A stretch of 64,000 nt of DNA from Saccharothrix sp. HUAS TT1 (lineage in GTDB: Bacteria; Actinomycetota; Actinomycetes; Mycobacteriales; Pseudonocardiaceae). The notes beneath the pieces were generated by a model, which was not told the origin of the DNA, searched no databases, and saw nothing but the letters and a program-made list of their open reading frames with translations. This document shows, piece after piece, positions 25,409 through 34,214 of this stretch (positions are counted from its first letter, which is position 1; the number at the start of each line of letters is the position of its first letter). The position numbers were made by a program, and so were the translations under genes. The DNA lies in the NCBI RefSeq assembly GCF_040744945.1, contig NZ_CP160453.1:7812001-7876000 (forward strand). Reading direction: 5' to 3'.

Positions 25409-26066
25409 TCACGCCGTGCGCGCGGCGGTGGCCACGACGGTGGTGCAGCTCATCACGGAGCTCCCACCCGCACCGTCGACGGCCGCACCTACGCCGGTCG
25501 GCACCTCGGCCGGCGCACCGCCCGGCAGCACGGCGGCGATGCCCCTGGTCGGCAACTGGTCCAGCCACTCGTCGCGGGTGCAGGTCCGCTCCCAGTCGAA
25601 CGACCACAGCTCCGGCTCGGCGAACCCGCCGCCGGCGCGGATGCCGTCCCGCCTTCTCCGCCGGCGGCGAGCACCCCTCCGGTGCGGCGGCCTTCGAGAG
25701 GCGGTCGGTGATCGGTCCGGGCAGCGCCCGGCGGTAGACGTCGGCGAAGGCGTCGGCCAGCTCGCGCGGCGGTCGGCCGCCGTTCCAGAACGGGGCCGGC
25801 CGGCCGCCGGGCCGCAGCACCCGCGCCGCCTGGCCCACGCGGCCATCCGCGGGTCGACCTCGACGCCGAGCACCCGGCGCCCGGCCGCCTGGAACTGCCG
25901 GGCGGCGATGCCGGTGCCCAGGCCGACGCCTACCACGTCCGGGCCGGGACTGGCCGCCACGATCGCCTGGACCACGGCGTCCGGGTAACGGGGCCGGGCG
26001 CGGTCGTAGCGCTCCGGGTCCGCGCCGAAGGACTCGGCCACCTCCCTGGCCCGGTGGTTCGTCGGC
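25409..26066 (-). pseudogene. decayed class I SAM methyltransferase
   Basis: Recognisable pieces of a small-molecule methyltransferase lie in different frames. The N-terminal part (AESFGADPERYDRARPRYP, then VVGVGLGTGIAARQFQAAG, with the SAM motif already changed from the expected DVGCGTG) is in one frame. The middle part (AARVLRPGGRPAPFWNGG and ELADAFADVYRRALPG) is in another, with about 35 residues missing before it. The C-terminal part (DGIRAGGGFAEPELWSFDW, LDQLPTRG) is back in the first frame and ends at a normal stop (25409). No start codon precedes the N-terminal piece, which abuts the truncated TetR gene. At least two frameshifts and one internal deletion make it a pseudogene. Confidence 0.75.
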
Positions 26067-26576
26067 GACCGGCGGTGCCGCGCGGTCACCGCCGAGGCGG
26101 GCTGCGCCAAGGGCGTCCTGCACCGGCACTTCGAGGACTTCGACGCCTTCCTGGCCGAGTTCGTGCTCGACCGCGTGCACCGGATGGACGCCGACGCCGC
26201 CGCCCTGCGCGAGTCCGCCGGGACCGGCGACGTCGCCGACAACCTCACCGACGCGGTGACGGCGCTGTTCGGGTCGGTGGCGGTGGCGATCGTCGCCCCG
26301 GTGACCTTCCGGGACGAGCTGCGCGCCCGGCTGCGCCGCACCTGGCCCGCCGACGTCCCGGTGCTGACCGAGGCGGTGGCCGTGATCGCCGACCACCTGG
26401 CCGCCGAGCGCGAGCTGGGCCGGATCGCGCCGGACGCGCCGGTGGACGGCCTCGCGCCGACCGTCATCGGGACCACCCACCTGCTGTTCGCCGACCGCCC
26501 GGGCCCGCCGCCGACCCGCGAAGCGGTGCACCGGGCCGTGAGCGGGGTGGTCGGGGGCGTGCTGCGGCAGCCGTGA
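26067..26576 (+). pseudogene. 5'-truncated TetR-family regulator
   Basis: From about 26079 the plus strand encodes a TetR regulator beginning inside the HTH (AVTAEAGCAKGVLHRHFEDF), with a complete ligand-binding domain to the stop at 26574-26576. The first 30 or so residues, including helix 1 and the start codon, are missing. Their place is taken by the N-terminal codons of the methyltransferase remnant on the other strand. A GTG at 26163 could start a shorter protein, but it would lack DNA-binding residues. Regarded as a remnant of a deletion that fused two divergent genes. Confidence 0.7.
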
Positions 26577-26582
26577 CCGGCT

Positions 26583-27545
26583 CTACAGCACCGCCGCCAA
26601 CGCCTCCAGCGCCCGCTCCGGGTCGGCTCCGACCGGGATGAGCACGACGCTGTCCACACCGGCCTCGAACAGCTCGCCGAGACGCGCCCGCGCGTCCTCC
26701 GGGGTGCCGGTCACCGCGAGCTGCCGCACCCACTCCGCCGGCAGCCCGCGCACGAACTCCTCGCGGCTGCCGCAGGACCGGCGCAGCGCCGCGAACTCCT
26801 CGGCGAACGGCAGCGGCGCGATGTGCGGGGCCCAGTCGGGCTCGCCGATCCACTCCAGCCCCGCGCGCACGGCGTCCACGGCGACGGCCGCGTCCCGGTC
26901 GACGGCGGCCACGTTGTAGCCCACCAGGCGGTGCGGCCCGCTCGCGCCGATGTGCGCCAGCGCGGCCCGCGCGTACTCCGGCGTCGTCGGCTCGGCCAGG
27001 ATCGTGCCGTCCGCCACCCGACCGGACACCGCCAGCGACCGCGGCCCGCGCACCCCGGCGAGCACCGGCGGCGGGACGTCCGGCACGCAGGCGTCCTCCA
27101 GCCGCACCCCGTCCAGCGCCACGTACTCGCCGACCCCGGCGGACCGCCCGCGCACCAGCGCGGTCACCGCGACCAGGTACTCCTCCAGCAACGTCAGCGG
27201 GCTGGCGGGCCACTCGCCGACCGACCGCATCCAGCCGGGCATCCCGTGCCCGATGCCGATGTCCACCCGGCCCGGGAACAGCTGGGCGAGCGTGGCCACC
27301 TCCATGGCGGCGAACGCCGCGTTGCGCGCGCCGACGGGCAGCAGCCCGACGCCGACCCTGATCCGCCCAGTCGCCGCCAGCACCGCCGCGGCCTGGCCGA
27401 CCCCGCCGCGGAAGCCCAGGTCCTCCACCACCCACAGCTCGTCGAACCCGAGTTCGTCGGCACGCCGGGCGAACGGCAGCACCCGCGCCGGCGCGAGGTC
27501 GCGGGGCAGCACGACCCCGACCGATCCCGAACGGCTCACGACCAC
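26583..27545 (-). CDS. LLM-class flavin-dependent oxidoreductase
   Basis: 320 residues. The luciferase-like monooxygenase pattern is clear: RADELGFDELWVVEDL near the N-terminus, GLLPVGARNAAFAAMEVATLAQLFPGR (split here as AAFAAMEVATLAQ and LFPGRVDIGIGHG), and a C-terminal GTPEDARARLGELFEAGVDSVVL. Members use FMNH2 or F420 to oxidise small organic molecules. It is the third gene of a VOC-SDR-LLM operon (the SDR stop lies 4 bp before this start) controlled from the divergent GntR gene. GTG at 27545 is taken as start; the GTG two codons later is also possible. Confidence 0.85.
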   Translation of the reverse strand: MVVSRSGSVGVVLPRDLAPARVLPFARRADELGFDELWVVEDLGFRGGVGQAAAVLAATGRIRVGVGLLPVGARNAAFAAMEVATLAQLFPGRVDIGIGHGMPGWMRSVGEWPASPLTLLEEYLVAVTALVRGRSAGVGEYVALDGVRLEDACVPDVPPPVLAGVRGPRSLAVSGRVADGTILAEPTTPEYARAALAHIGASGPHRLVGYNVAAVDRDAAVAVDAVRAGLEWIGEPDWAPHIAPLPFAEEFAALRRSCGSREEFVRGLPAEWVRQLAVTGTPEDARARLGELFEAGVDSVVLIPVGADPERALEALAAVL

Positions 27546-27549
27546 TTCC

Positions 27550-28230
27550 TCACGTCCGCAGGTAGGAGGCGCCGTTGAGGTCGAGGACGGCCCCCGACGC
27601 CCACTCGGCCGACGCCGAGGCCAGGTAGACCACCGCGGCGGCCACCTCCTCCGGTTCCGCGACCCGGCCGAACGGGCTCTGCCGCCGCACGTCGTCGGTC
27701 ACCATGTCGGCCACCCGGTCGGTGCCGACGAAGCCCGGAGCCACCGACGCCACCGCGATGCCGTGCGGAGCCAGCGCCACCGCCAGCGACTGGCCCATCG
27801 AGTGCAGCGCCGCCTTGCTCGCGCCGTAGGCGGGCATGTCCGGCTCGCCGCGGAACGCGCCGCGCGAGCCGACGTTGACGATCCGGCCGCGCGCGCCGCG
27901 CTCGATCATGTGCTTGGCGACGCAGTAGGACATGTCGGCCGCGCCGAAGACGTTGACCGCGAACGTGCGCCGCCACAGCGACTGCCACTCCCGGTACGAC
28001 TTGTCGGCCAGCGACCCGAGTTCCACCAGGCCCGCGTTGTTGACCAGGACGTCGATGCCACCGAGGGATTCGGCGGCCGAGTCGACCACGCGGGCGATCG
28101 CGTCCGGGTCGGCCAGGTCGACGTCCGAAGAGGACAGCGCCACCACGTCGTCGCCGAGGTCGCGGAACGCCGCCGCGATGGCCGCGCCGATGCCCCGGCT
28201 GCCGCCGGTGACCAGCACGCCCCGGCTCAC
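27550..28230 (-). CDS. short-chain dehydrogenase/reductase
   Basis: 226 residues with all classical SDR marks: TGGSRGIG (8-15) for the cofactor, VNNAG, the catalytic Ser region (NVGSRGAF), YGASK (catalytic Tyr and Lys) and the late APGFVGTD segment. It reduces or oxidises an alcohol/ketone with NAD(P). The GTG start overlaps the stop of the VOC gene (GTGA), and the LLM oxidoreductase follows after 4 bp, so the three work together, probably in breakdown of one compound sensed by the divergent GntR regulator. Confidence 0.88.
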   Translation of the reverse strand: MSRGVLVTGGSRGIGAAIAAAFRDLGDDVVALSSSDVDLADPDAIARVVDSAAESLGGIDVLVNNAGLVELGSLADKSYREWQSLWRRTFAVNVFGAADMSYCVAKHMIERGARGRIVNVGSRGAFRGEPDMPAYGASKAALHSMGQSLAVALAPHGIAVASVAPGFVGTDRVADMVTDDVRRQSPFGRVAEPEEVAAAVVYLASASAEWASGAVLDLNGASYLRT

Positions 28231-28643
28231 TTGGCGAACACCTGCGACTCGTCCTTGAACGCCTTGAACTCCAGGGCGTTGCCCGCCGGGTCGCGGAAGA
28301 ACATCGTCCACTGCTCGCCCGGCTCCCCCGCGAACCGCAGGTACGGCTCGATGACGAACTCGGCGCCCGCCGCGCGCAGCCGCTCGGCCATCGCGTGGAA
28401 CTCGGGGATCGGCAGGATCAGGCCGAAGTGCGGCACGGGCACGTCGTGGCCGTCGACCGGGTTGCGGCCGGAGTCGACCCGCGGGCCGGGCACGACGTGC
28501 GTGACGAACTGGTGGCCGTAGAAGTTCCAGTCCACCCACTTCTCGGCCGAGCGGCCCTCTTCGAGCCGGAGCACGCCGCCGTAGAACTCGCGGGCCCTGG
28601 CCAGGTCGTCCACGGGGACAGCGAGGTGGAAACCAGGTCTCAT
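28227..28643 (-). CDS. VOC-superfamily (glyoxalase/dioxygenase-like) protein
   Basis: 138 residues: [22 protein letters not shown] at the N-terminus and [18 protein letters not shown] at the C-terminus give the paired beta-alpha-beta-beta-beta VOC fold with His and Glu as likely metal ligands. Members include glyoxalases, ring-cleaving dioxygenases and resistance proteins. It is the first gene of the operon; the start ATG at 28643 has a GGTGGGGG site just before it. A TTGACA (minus strand, 28673-28678) overlaps the putative GntR operator. Confidence 0.82.
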   Translation of the reverse strand: MRPGFHLAVPVDDLARAREFYGGVLRLEEGRSAEKWVDWNFYGHQFVTHVVPGPRVDSGRNPVDGHDVPVPHFGLILPIPEFHAMAERLRAAGAEFVIEPYLRFAGEPGEQWTMFFRDPAGNALEFKAFKDESQVFAK

Positions 28644-28670
28644 GCCCCCACCTTGACCACCGACCCGGCC

Positions 28671-28689
28671 GATGTCAACATTCGACATC
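28671..28689. promoter_or_regulatory. putative GntR/FadR operator in the divergent promoter
   Basis: GATGTC-N7-GACATC (28671-28676 and 28684-28689) is a perfect 6-bp inverted repeat. It overlaps a minus-strand TTGACA and the first codons of the GntR gene, a layout that would repress both directions. Confidence 0.6.
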
Positions 28690-29367
28690 ATGCAGTTGCG
28701 CAGGGCGGACCGGCGGGGGCTCGCCGAGGAGGCCGCCGACCGGATCCGGGAGGCGATCCTCGCCGGCGTCTTCCCGCCGGGCGCGCCGGTGCGCGAGGTG
28801 GAGCTGGCCGCGTCGCTGGACGTCAGCCGCGGTTCGGTGCGCGAGGGCCTGGCCGTGCTGGAGCGCGAGGGCCTGGTGCGCAGCGCCTGGCACCGCGGCA
28901 CCAGGGTCATCGACCTGACCGCGCAGGACGCCGAGGAGGTGTACTCGGTGCGGGCCGCGCTGGAGGGGCTGGCCGGCCGCAGCGCGATCGGCCGCGTCGA
29001 CCTCGACGCCCTGGGCGGGCTCGTGGACGCGATGGCCGAGCGGTTGGCGGCGGGCGCGCCCAGCGACGAGCTGCTGGCCCTGGACGTGGAGTTCCACGAC
29101 GCGATCTACCGGGCCGCGGGCAACCGGCGGCTGCTGGAGGCGTGGCGCGCGGTGCGGTCGCAGGTGCACCTGTTCCAGCTCACCCGCATCCGGCTCGGCC
29201 ACCACGGCTACCGGGCGGTGGTGGTGGAGGAGCACCGGGAGATCGTCCGACTCCTCGACGCCGGCGACGCCGCCGAGGTCACCCGCTACGCCGAGGAACA
29301 CGTCCACTCGGCGCTGCGGGTGCTCGTCGGTCAGCTCGAAGGCTCCACGACCGCCACCTCCGGGTAG
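28672..29367 (+). CDS. GntR-family regulator, FadR/FCD subgroup
   Basis: 231 residues. The winged HTH (about 15-80) shows [17 protein letters not shown] and [21 protein letters not shown]. The C-terminal all-helical FCD domain has the expected metal/ligand His and Asp positions ([26 protein letters not shown]). FCD regulators sense carboxylic acids and usually repress a neighbouring catabolic operon, here VOC-SDR-LLM. Two starts are possible: ATG 28672, which lies inside the operator palindrome, or ATG 28690, directly after it ([10 protein letters not shown]). The second would free the palindrome as pure operator DNA. Confidence 0.88.
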   Translation: MSTFDIMQLRRADRRGLAEEAADRIREAILAGVFPPGAPVREVELAASLDVSRGSVREGLAVLEREGLVRSAWHRGTRVIDLTAQDAEEVYSVRAALEGLAGRSAIGRVDLDALGGLVDAMAERLAAGAPSDELLALDVEFHDAIYRAAGNRRLLEAWRAVRSQVHLFQLTRIRLGHHGYRAVVVEEHREIVRLLDAGDAAEVTRYAEEHVHSALRVLVGQLEGSTTATSG

Positions 29368-29413
29368 CGCGGGGTGGCCGGGCCGGCGGGTGACCCCCGA
29401 CGAACAACGCGGC

Positions 29414-30979
29414 CTAGAAGCGCGCCCCCACGTTCGCGCCGTTGCTCGGGCGCAGGAACGTCGAGGACGGGATCGAGCCGTCGGCGTTGCGCGGGCCGGT
29501 GATCACCGCCGGGTTCGTGCTCGCGAACGACCACGTGCCGCCGAGGTCCCAGGAGTTGCCGCTGCCGGTCGAGTTCGAGCCCAGCGAGGCGTTCGTGCCG
29601 TTGGCCACCGCGAGGTTCCCGGTCAGCGCGCTGGACGACCGGTCGAACTGGAAGCCGGTCTTCGGGTTGTCCCACGCGGTGCTGCGCTCGACCCGGTGCC
29701 GACCGGGGTTGTTGTTGTCCACGAAGCCGCCGGCCGCGTTGTCCCACGTCATCGTGTTGCGCACGGTGTGGTCGGCGGCGACGCCGTTGCCGCCGAGCTT
29801 GAAGCCGTTGCCGTCACCGGTGAAGCCGGGCAGGTTCCAGCGGTTGAACCCGTTTCCCCAGGCCAGGCTGTTCTCCAGCAGGATCGGCGAGGAGAACATC
29901 CAGTAGTCGAGCCCGTCGTCGGCGTTGTTCCACAGCCGCGCGCCGCGCACCGCGTTGCCGGAGCCCGAACCCTCCTTGATGGCCAGGCCGTCGGCGCTCT
30001 CGCCGTTCTTGCGCGGGTCGCGGTTGCCGTGCGCGTCGAGGTCGACGATCAGGTTGTTGCTCGACGCGCCCTGGATGTGCAGGCCCGACTCGTAGTTGTC
30101 CCTGGTGACGAGCCGTTCGAAGACGGTGTTGTTGACGTCGAGGCCGAACACGCCGTACGGGCCGTGGACGATCTCCAGGCCGATCAGCCGCCAGTGGTCG
30201 CCCTCGATGTGCACCGCGCCGCGCTCGGCGCGCGGGATGCTGGAGCCCACCGCTCCCGGTGTGTGCGGCATGTTCTCGCCGTCGATGACCACGCGCTCGT
30301 CGCCGTGGGCGCGCAGGGTGATCGGCCGGCTCGCCGTGCCGTTCTTGAGCAGCTGGATGTTGGTGCTCGGCGCGTAGGTGCCGGCGCGGAGGTGGATGGT
30401 GTGGCCCGGCTGGGCCAGGTCGACCGCGCGCTGCACGGTGGCCAGCGGCGCGGTCAGCGTGCCGGGGTTGGCGTCGTCGCCGCCGGGCGCCACGTACAGC
30501 GCGTCGGCGGGCGCGGGCGCGCTGTCCCGGGTGAAGTCCAGGTAGTCGACGTTGGGCAGGCCGGCCGACGTGGTCGGGGTCAGCCGGACCGCGCTCTGGC
30601 CCGCCGGCACCGTGACGGGCACGGACTTCGACACCCACGTCGACCACGCGCCCGTCGGCTCGAAGGCGACCGACCGCGCGGTGGCGCCGTTGACCACGAG
30701 GTCGGCCGACCGGGCGCCCGTGCCGCCGTTGGCGAACCGGATCACGACCGTCGCGGCGCCCGCCTCGGCCGCGGTGACGGTGAACTGCGCGTGCGCGCCG
30801 ACGGCGTTGTTCGCGTTGCAGAACCCGGAACCCGAATAACCGGCCCAGTTGTTCTCGATGGCGCCCGTGCAGACGGCGGGCGCGGTTTCGGCTTCGTGGT
30901 GCGCCGTCGCGGCGGTCGCGACGCCTCCCGCCAGCCCCAAGGCCACCGCGGCGGCCACGACGAGGGGTTTCACGCTCAT
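29414..30979 (-). CDS. secreted CBM35-like - PL9 pectate lyase
   Basis: 521 residues. A signal peptide (about 1-26) is followed by a carbohydrate-binding module of CBM35/CBM6 type (about 35-155: ENNWAGYSGSGFCN, VVIRFANGG, VDYLDFT). A PL9-type right-handed beta-helix fills the rest, with LYVAPGGDDANPGTLTAP, RPITLRAHGDERVVIDGE and the later helix turns GLHIQGASSNNLIVD and DDGLDYWMFSSP that carry the family's calcium-binding Asp residues. PL9 enzymes cut pectate or rhamnogalacturonan. ATG 30979 is chosen because AAGGGAG stands 9 nt upstream; an ATG three codons earlier overlaps that site. Confidence 0.87.
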   Translation of the reverse strand: MSVKPLVVAAAVALGLAGGVATAATAHHEAETAPAVCTGAIENNWAGYSGSGFCNANNAVGAHAQFTVTAAEAGAATVVIRFANGGTGARSADLVVNGATARSVAFEPTGAWSTWVSKSVPVTVPAGQSAVRLTPTTSAGLPNVDYLDFTRDSAPAPADALYVAPGGDDANPGTLTAPLATVQRAVDLAQPGHTIHLRAGTYAPSTNIQLLKNGTASRPITLRAHGDERVVIDGENMPHTPGAVGSSIPRAERGAVHIEGDHWRLIGLEIVHGPYGVFGLDVNNTVFERLVTRDNYESGLHIQGASSNNLIVDLDAHGNRDPRKNGESADGLAIKEGSGSGNAVRGARLWNNADDGLDYWMFSSPILLENSLAWGNGFNRWNLPGFTGDGNGFKLGGNGVAADHTVRNTMTWDNAAGGFVDNNNPGRHRVERSTAWDNPKTGFQFDRSSSALTGNLAVANGTNASLGSNSTGSGNSWDLGGTWSFASTNPAVITGPRNADGSIPSSTFLRPSNGANVGARF

Positions 30980-31070
30980 TGGGCACATCTCCCTTGATGT
31001 GACGCGGCGGCGGCGCACGCTAACGCACATCTTTGGGAATCCGCAATGATTCACGATCCTGAACAAAGCA

Positions 31071-31104
31071 GTGCACGGGGACGAGGTGATTCGCCCCCGC
31101 GCAC
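31071..31104 (-). terminator. stem-loop after the MFS gene
   Basis: GTGCACGGGG (31071-31080) pairs with CCCCGCGCAC (31095-31104) with one mismatch around a 14-nt loop. It lies just beyond the stop of the minus-strand MFS gene. Confidence 0.4.
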
Positions 31105-31116
31105 GACGCGGCCCCT

Positions 31117-32565
31117 TTAGACCGGGGACTCGGCCTTGCCGCCCTTGACCATGAACGAACCGACGACCGCCACCAGCGACAGGACCGCCGCGAGCAGCAT
31201 CGCCGAGTGCAGGCCGCCCATCTCCGCGCCGACCGCGGGCTCACCGGCCGAGGCCAGCTCGGCGGCCCGCGCGCTCATCACGCTCACCAGCAGCGCCACC
31301 CCGGCCGCGGCGGCCAGCTGCTGCGTGGTGCTGAAGATCGCGCTGCCGTGCGAGTAGAGCCTGGCCGGCAGGGCGCCCAGGCCGGAGGAGAACAGCGGCG
31401 TGAACGAGAACGCCAGGCCCAGGCTCAGGGCGAGGTGGAACACCAGCACCATGACCGCGGGCGTCGAGGCGTCGAACGTCGTGGCGAACCACAGCGAGCC
31501 GCTGGTGGCGATCGTGCCGACGATCAGCAGCACCCGCGGGCCGACCCGGTCGTACAGCCGGCCGACGAACGGCGACAGCAGGCCCATCAGCAGACCGCCG
31601 GGCAGCAGCAGGAGCCCGGTGGCCAGCGGGTCGAGCGCGATCACGTTCTGCATGTAGATCGGCAGGATCGTGACGACGCCGAGCAGCAGGCCCATCATCA
31701 CCATCATCAGCGCGCTGGCCAGCGTGAACATCCGGAAGCCGAACGTGCGCAGGTCCAGCAGGGCGCGTTCGCGGCGCTGCAACGAGACCTGGCGCAGCAC
31801 GAACGCCGTCACGCCGAGCACGCCGACCCCCAGCGACAGCCACAGCGTGGCGCTCGAACCGCTGCCGCTGTGCCCGATGTTCGACAGGCCGTAGACCAGG
31901 CCGCCGAAGCCGAGCACCGACAGCACCACCGACAGCACGTCGATCGGCGCGGTGCTCGACTCGCCGATGCGGGTCACCCAGCGCAGGCCGAGCACCAGCG
32001 TGGCCACCGAGAACGGCAGCACCACCCAGAACATGGCCCGCCAGCTGAACAGGTCCAGCACCACACCGGACACGGTGGGCCCGATGGCGGGCGCGACCGA
32101 GATGACGATCGAGATGTTGCCCATCACCGCGCCCCGGCGGGCCGGCGGCACCAGCGTCATCACGGTGGTCATCAGCAGCGGCACCATGATCGCCGTGCCG
32201 AACGCCTGCACCACGCGGGCCGCGAGCAGCACCGTGAAGCCGGGCGCCAGCGCGGCGATCAGCGTGCCGGCGCTGAACAGCGTCATCGCCACGCCGAACA
32301 GCACCCGGGTCGGCACCCGCTGGATGAGGTAGCCGGTGATCGGGATGACCACCGACATGGTGAGGAGGAAGCCCGCCGTGAGCCACTGGCCCACGGCCGC
32401 CGTCACGTTCAGCTCGGTCAGCAGCACCGGCAGCGCGACGCCCATGATGGTCTCGTTCAGGATGACCACGAACGTGGCCACGAGCAGCACGCCGATCACG
32501 GCGCGGTCGCCGCGGCTGAGCGCGGGCGGCGACGTCACGGCGTCGGACACACCTGCGGAAGTCAT
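31117..32565 (-). CDS. DHA2-family MFS multidrug exporter
   Basis: 482 residues with about fourteen membrane helices, as expected for the DHA2 (EmrB/QacA) group. Visible marks are LNETIMGVALPVLLTELNV in helix 1 (motif D1), QWLTAGFLLTMSVVIPITGYL, and the motif C-like GNISIVISVAPAIGPTVSGVV in helix 5. It expels cationic or amphipathic compounds in exchange for protons. The ATG at 32565 has GGGGGATC upstream. It stands alone; the nearby FBP gene points the same way but is 174 bp away. Confidence 0.87.
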   Translation of the reverse strand: MTSAGVSDAVTSPPALSRGDRAVIGVLLVATFVVILNETIMGVALPVLLTELNVTAAVGQWLTAGFLLTMSVVIPITGYLIQRVPTRVLFGVAMTLFSAGTLIAALAPGFTVLLAARVVQAFGTAIMVPLLMTTVMTLVPPARRGAVMGNISIVISVAPAIGPTVSGVVLDLFSWRAMFWVVLPFSVATLVLGLRWVTRIGESSTAPIDVLSVVLSVLGFGGLVYGLSNIGHSGSGSSATLWLSLGVGVLGVTAFVLRQVSLQRRERALLDLRTFGFRMFTLASALMMVMMGLLLGVVTILPIYMQNVIALDPLATGLLLLPGGLLMGLLSPFVGRLYDRVGPRVLLIVGTIATSGSLWFATTFDASTPAVMVLVFHLALSLGLAFSFTPLFSSGLGALPARLYSHGSAIFSTTQQLAAAAGVALLVSVMSARAAELASAGEPAVGAEMGGLHSAMLLAAVLSLVAVVGSFMVKGGKAESPV

Positions 32566-32739
32566 GCGTAGATCCCCCAAGGAAAAGACGGGCGCGACAG
32601 AAGGCGACAGCGCCCTGAACCGACTCAACCCTACCCGCGGGGATCACGTGGGGAACTCGCTTTTTCCACCGGCGAACCCCGATGTGGCCGGATCGCGCCC
32701 GGCGTGGTGACGAGGATCGCGTTCGGACCGCCCTCGGCG

Positions 32740-33240
32740 TCAACGGGAAGCGGTCACCCTGGCCAGGAAACCGGCGACCTTGGCCGCGGTCCGCTCCGCC
32801 TTCTCCTCCGTCGTGAGCGATTCGTGCAGCCGCCCGCCCGGTCCGGCGTCCTTCTTGCCTCGCAGGTAGAGCGAGCACGCGAGGTCCGCGCAGACGTAGA
32901 GCCCCACGGAGTTGCCCTGGAGGCCGCTCCGGCCCGCCTTGCGCGCGGTCATCAGCACGACGCCGTTGCCCTGGTGCGTGGTCAGGCACAACGAGCACAT
33001 CGTGCGCCGCACCTGGCCCGCGTCCGACGACGCCAGGCGCAGCGCCACGCCCGTCGGCCCGTCGGCGGTCCGGGCGACCAGGTACGCGCGCTGCGGCGCG
33101 GCGGGGTCGCGCCAGCCGAGGAAGTCGAGGTCGTCCCATGGCCGCTCGGCCAGGTCCCCCGGCACGGACAGCCGCTTCGCCTCGCCCTTGGTGCAGTTGA
33201 CGAACGACGCGCGGATGTCGCCTTCGGTTACCGGTTCCAT
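32740..33240 (-). CDS. FBP-domain (FusB/FusC-like, EF-G-binding) protein
   Basis: 166 residues. The C-terminal part carries a four-cysteine zinc site: Cys82 and Cys85 (MCSLC) and Cys117 and Cys122 (CADLAC), with the typical FBP phrase GNSVGLYVCADLACS. FusB-type proteins bind elongation factor G and free it from fusidic-acid-stalled ribosomes; many actinobacterial homologues are uncharacterised. The ATG at 33240 has a TTGAGGAGC site upstream. It diverges from a TetR regulator across an 83-bp region with a CCTAGG double palindrome, so TetR control is likely. Confidence 0.8.
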   Translation of the reverse strand: MEPVTEGDIRASFVNCTKGEAKRLSVPGDLAERPWDDLDFLGWRDPAAPQRAYLVARTADGPTGVALRLASSDAGQVRRTMCSLCLTTHQGNGVVLMTARKAGRSGLQGNSVGLYVCADLACSLYLRGKKDAGPGGRLHESLTTEEKAERTAAKVAGFLARVTASR

Positions 33241-33291
33241 GCTCCTCAAGCTACGTCTGCTAGCCGCTGACGACAAATTGTTAAGTGATAT

Positions 33292-33306
33292 CCTAGGGCT
33301 CCTAGG
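33292..33306. promoter_or_regulatory. putative TetR operator
   Basis: CCTAGG-GCT-CCTAGG, a 15-bp inverted repeat, lies between the FBP and TetR genes. It overlaps the -10 region expected for the TetR gene (TTGTTA at 33278, TAGGTT about 19 bp later). Autoregulation and control of the divergent FBP gene are inferred. Confidence 0.55.
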
Positions 33307-33323
33307 TTCGGCGGAGGAGCGGC

Positions 33324-33899
33324 ATGGCACGCGCGGGGTTGACGGCCGAACGGCTGGTCCAGGCGGCCGCGGAGCTGGCCGACGAGGTCGGCTTCGACAA
33401 CCTGACCGTCTCGGCGCTGGCCCGCCGGTTCGGCGTGAAGGACGCGAGCCTCTACTCGCACGTCCGCAACGCGCAGGAGCTGCGGGAGCGGGTCGCGGTG
33501 CTGGCGCTGTCCGAGCTCGCCGACCGGGTCGCCGACGCGCTGGCGGGTCGCGCGGGCCGGGACGCCCTGGTCGCCTTCGCCGACGCCCACCGGCACTACG
33601 CCAGGAGCCACCCCGGCCGGTACGCGGCGATGCGGGTCGAGCTGACCCCGCGGATCGCCGGGACCAGCCGGGCGAACCGGCACTCCGACATGACCAGGGC
33701 GATCCTGCGCGGCTACCACCTGGCCGAACCCGACCAGACCGACGCCGTGCGCCTGCTGCACAGCACGTTCCACGGGTTCGTCACCCTGGAGGCGTCGGGC
33801 GGGTTCCGGCACCACCCGCGCGACACCGACGCCTCGTGGGCCAGAACCTTGGACGCCCTGCACACCCTGTTGCTGCACTGGCCGCCGTCCACCTCCTGA
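33324..33899 (+). CDS. TetR/AcrR-family transcriptional regulator
   Basis: 191 residues. The N-terminal HTH is complete (LVQAAAELADEVGFDNLTVSALARRFGVKDASLYSHV, with the Y-S-H at the end of the recognition helix). The C-terminal domain matches the TetR_C_33/WHG-type ligand domain (AFADAHRHYARSHPGRYAAM and LLHSTFHGFVTLEASGGF). It likely represses itself and the divergent FBP gene through the CCTAGG palindrome; the ligand is unknown. Confidence 0.88.
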   Translation: MARAGLTAERLVQAAAELADEVGFDNLTVSALARRFGVKDASLYSHVRNAQELRERVAVLALSELADRVADALAGRAGRDALVAFADAHRHYARSHPGRYAAMRVELTPRIAGTSRANRHSDMTRAILRGYHLAEPDQTDAVRLLHSTFHGFVTLEASGGFRHHPRDTDASWARTLDALHTLLLHWPPSTS

Positions 33900-34214
33900 A
33901 AATCCGCAGATCAGCGCGAAAGTTTCGACACTTTTCGTTATGGAGCAGTCGCAGCACGCATCCGCCGTTCGGCGTTCCGTCGAGGCAATCGCAGCCGCCG
34001 AATGGCCGCTACCAGCGCAGCAGCCACCCGTCAGGACGCGGTAGCGCCCCATCAGTTCATTGACGTGACACCGGGCTGCCCCCTATCGTTTCGTTCGAGT
34101 TCCCGAAAGTTTACTTGAAGGTTCGAAAATTTCGGCGACCGTCCTGCAGACCCCCGCCAAGAAGCGGGCGGTGCCCAGCCGACCTCGGCATGCGGCTCAG
34201 GAGGAACGAACGAG
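33900..34214 (+). promoter_or_regulatory. 315-bp control region of the DUF4956-VTC-CotH operon
   Basis: No gene is seen here. It contains a promoter TTGACG (34060-34065), an 18-bp spacer and TATCGT (34084-34089). Three CGAAA/TTTCG boxes frame it: CGAAAGTTTCG (33917-33927, continued by ACACTTTTCG), the partial box CGAAAGTTTAC (34104-34114) and the perfect CGAAAATTTCG (34124-34134). The last two lie at the expected transcript start, as for a repressor. Similar boxes precede both xylanase genes. Confidence 0.55.

Noticed and set aside
26163..26576. GTG-started frame could be annotated as a complete short TetR-like protein.
   Set aside because: It lacks the DNA-binding HTH, whose second half is still readable upstream in the same frame without a start codon, so truncation is the simpler reading.
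30849..32710. Several long plus-strand open frames opposite the PL9 and MFS genes.
   Set aside because: Their products are His/Gln/Arg-rich low-complexity sequences with no family features, opposite well-conserved minus-strand genes.
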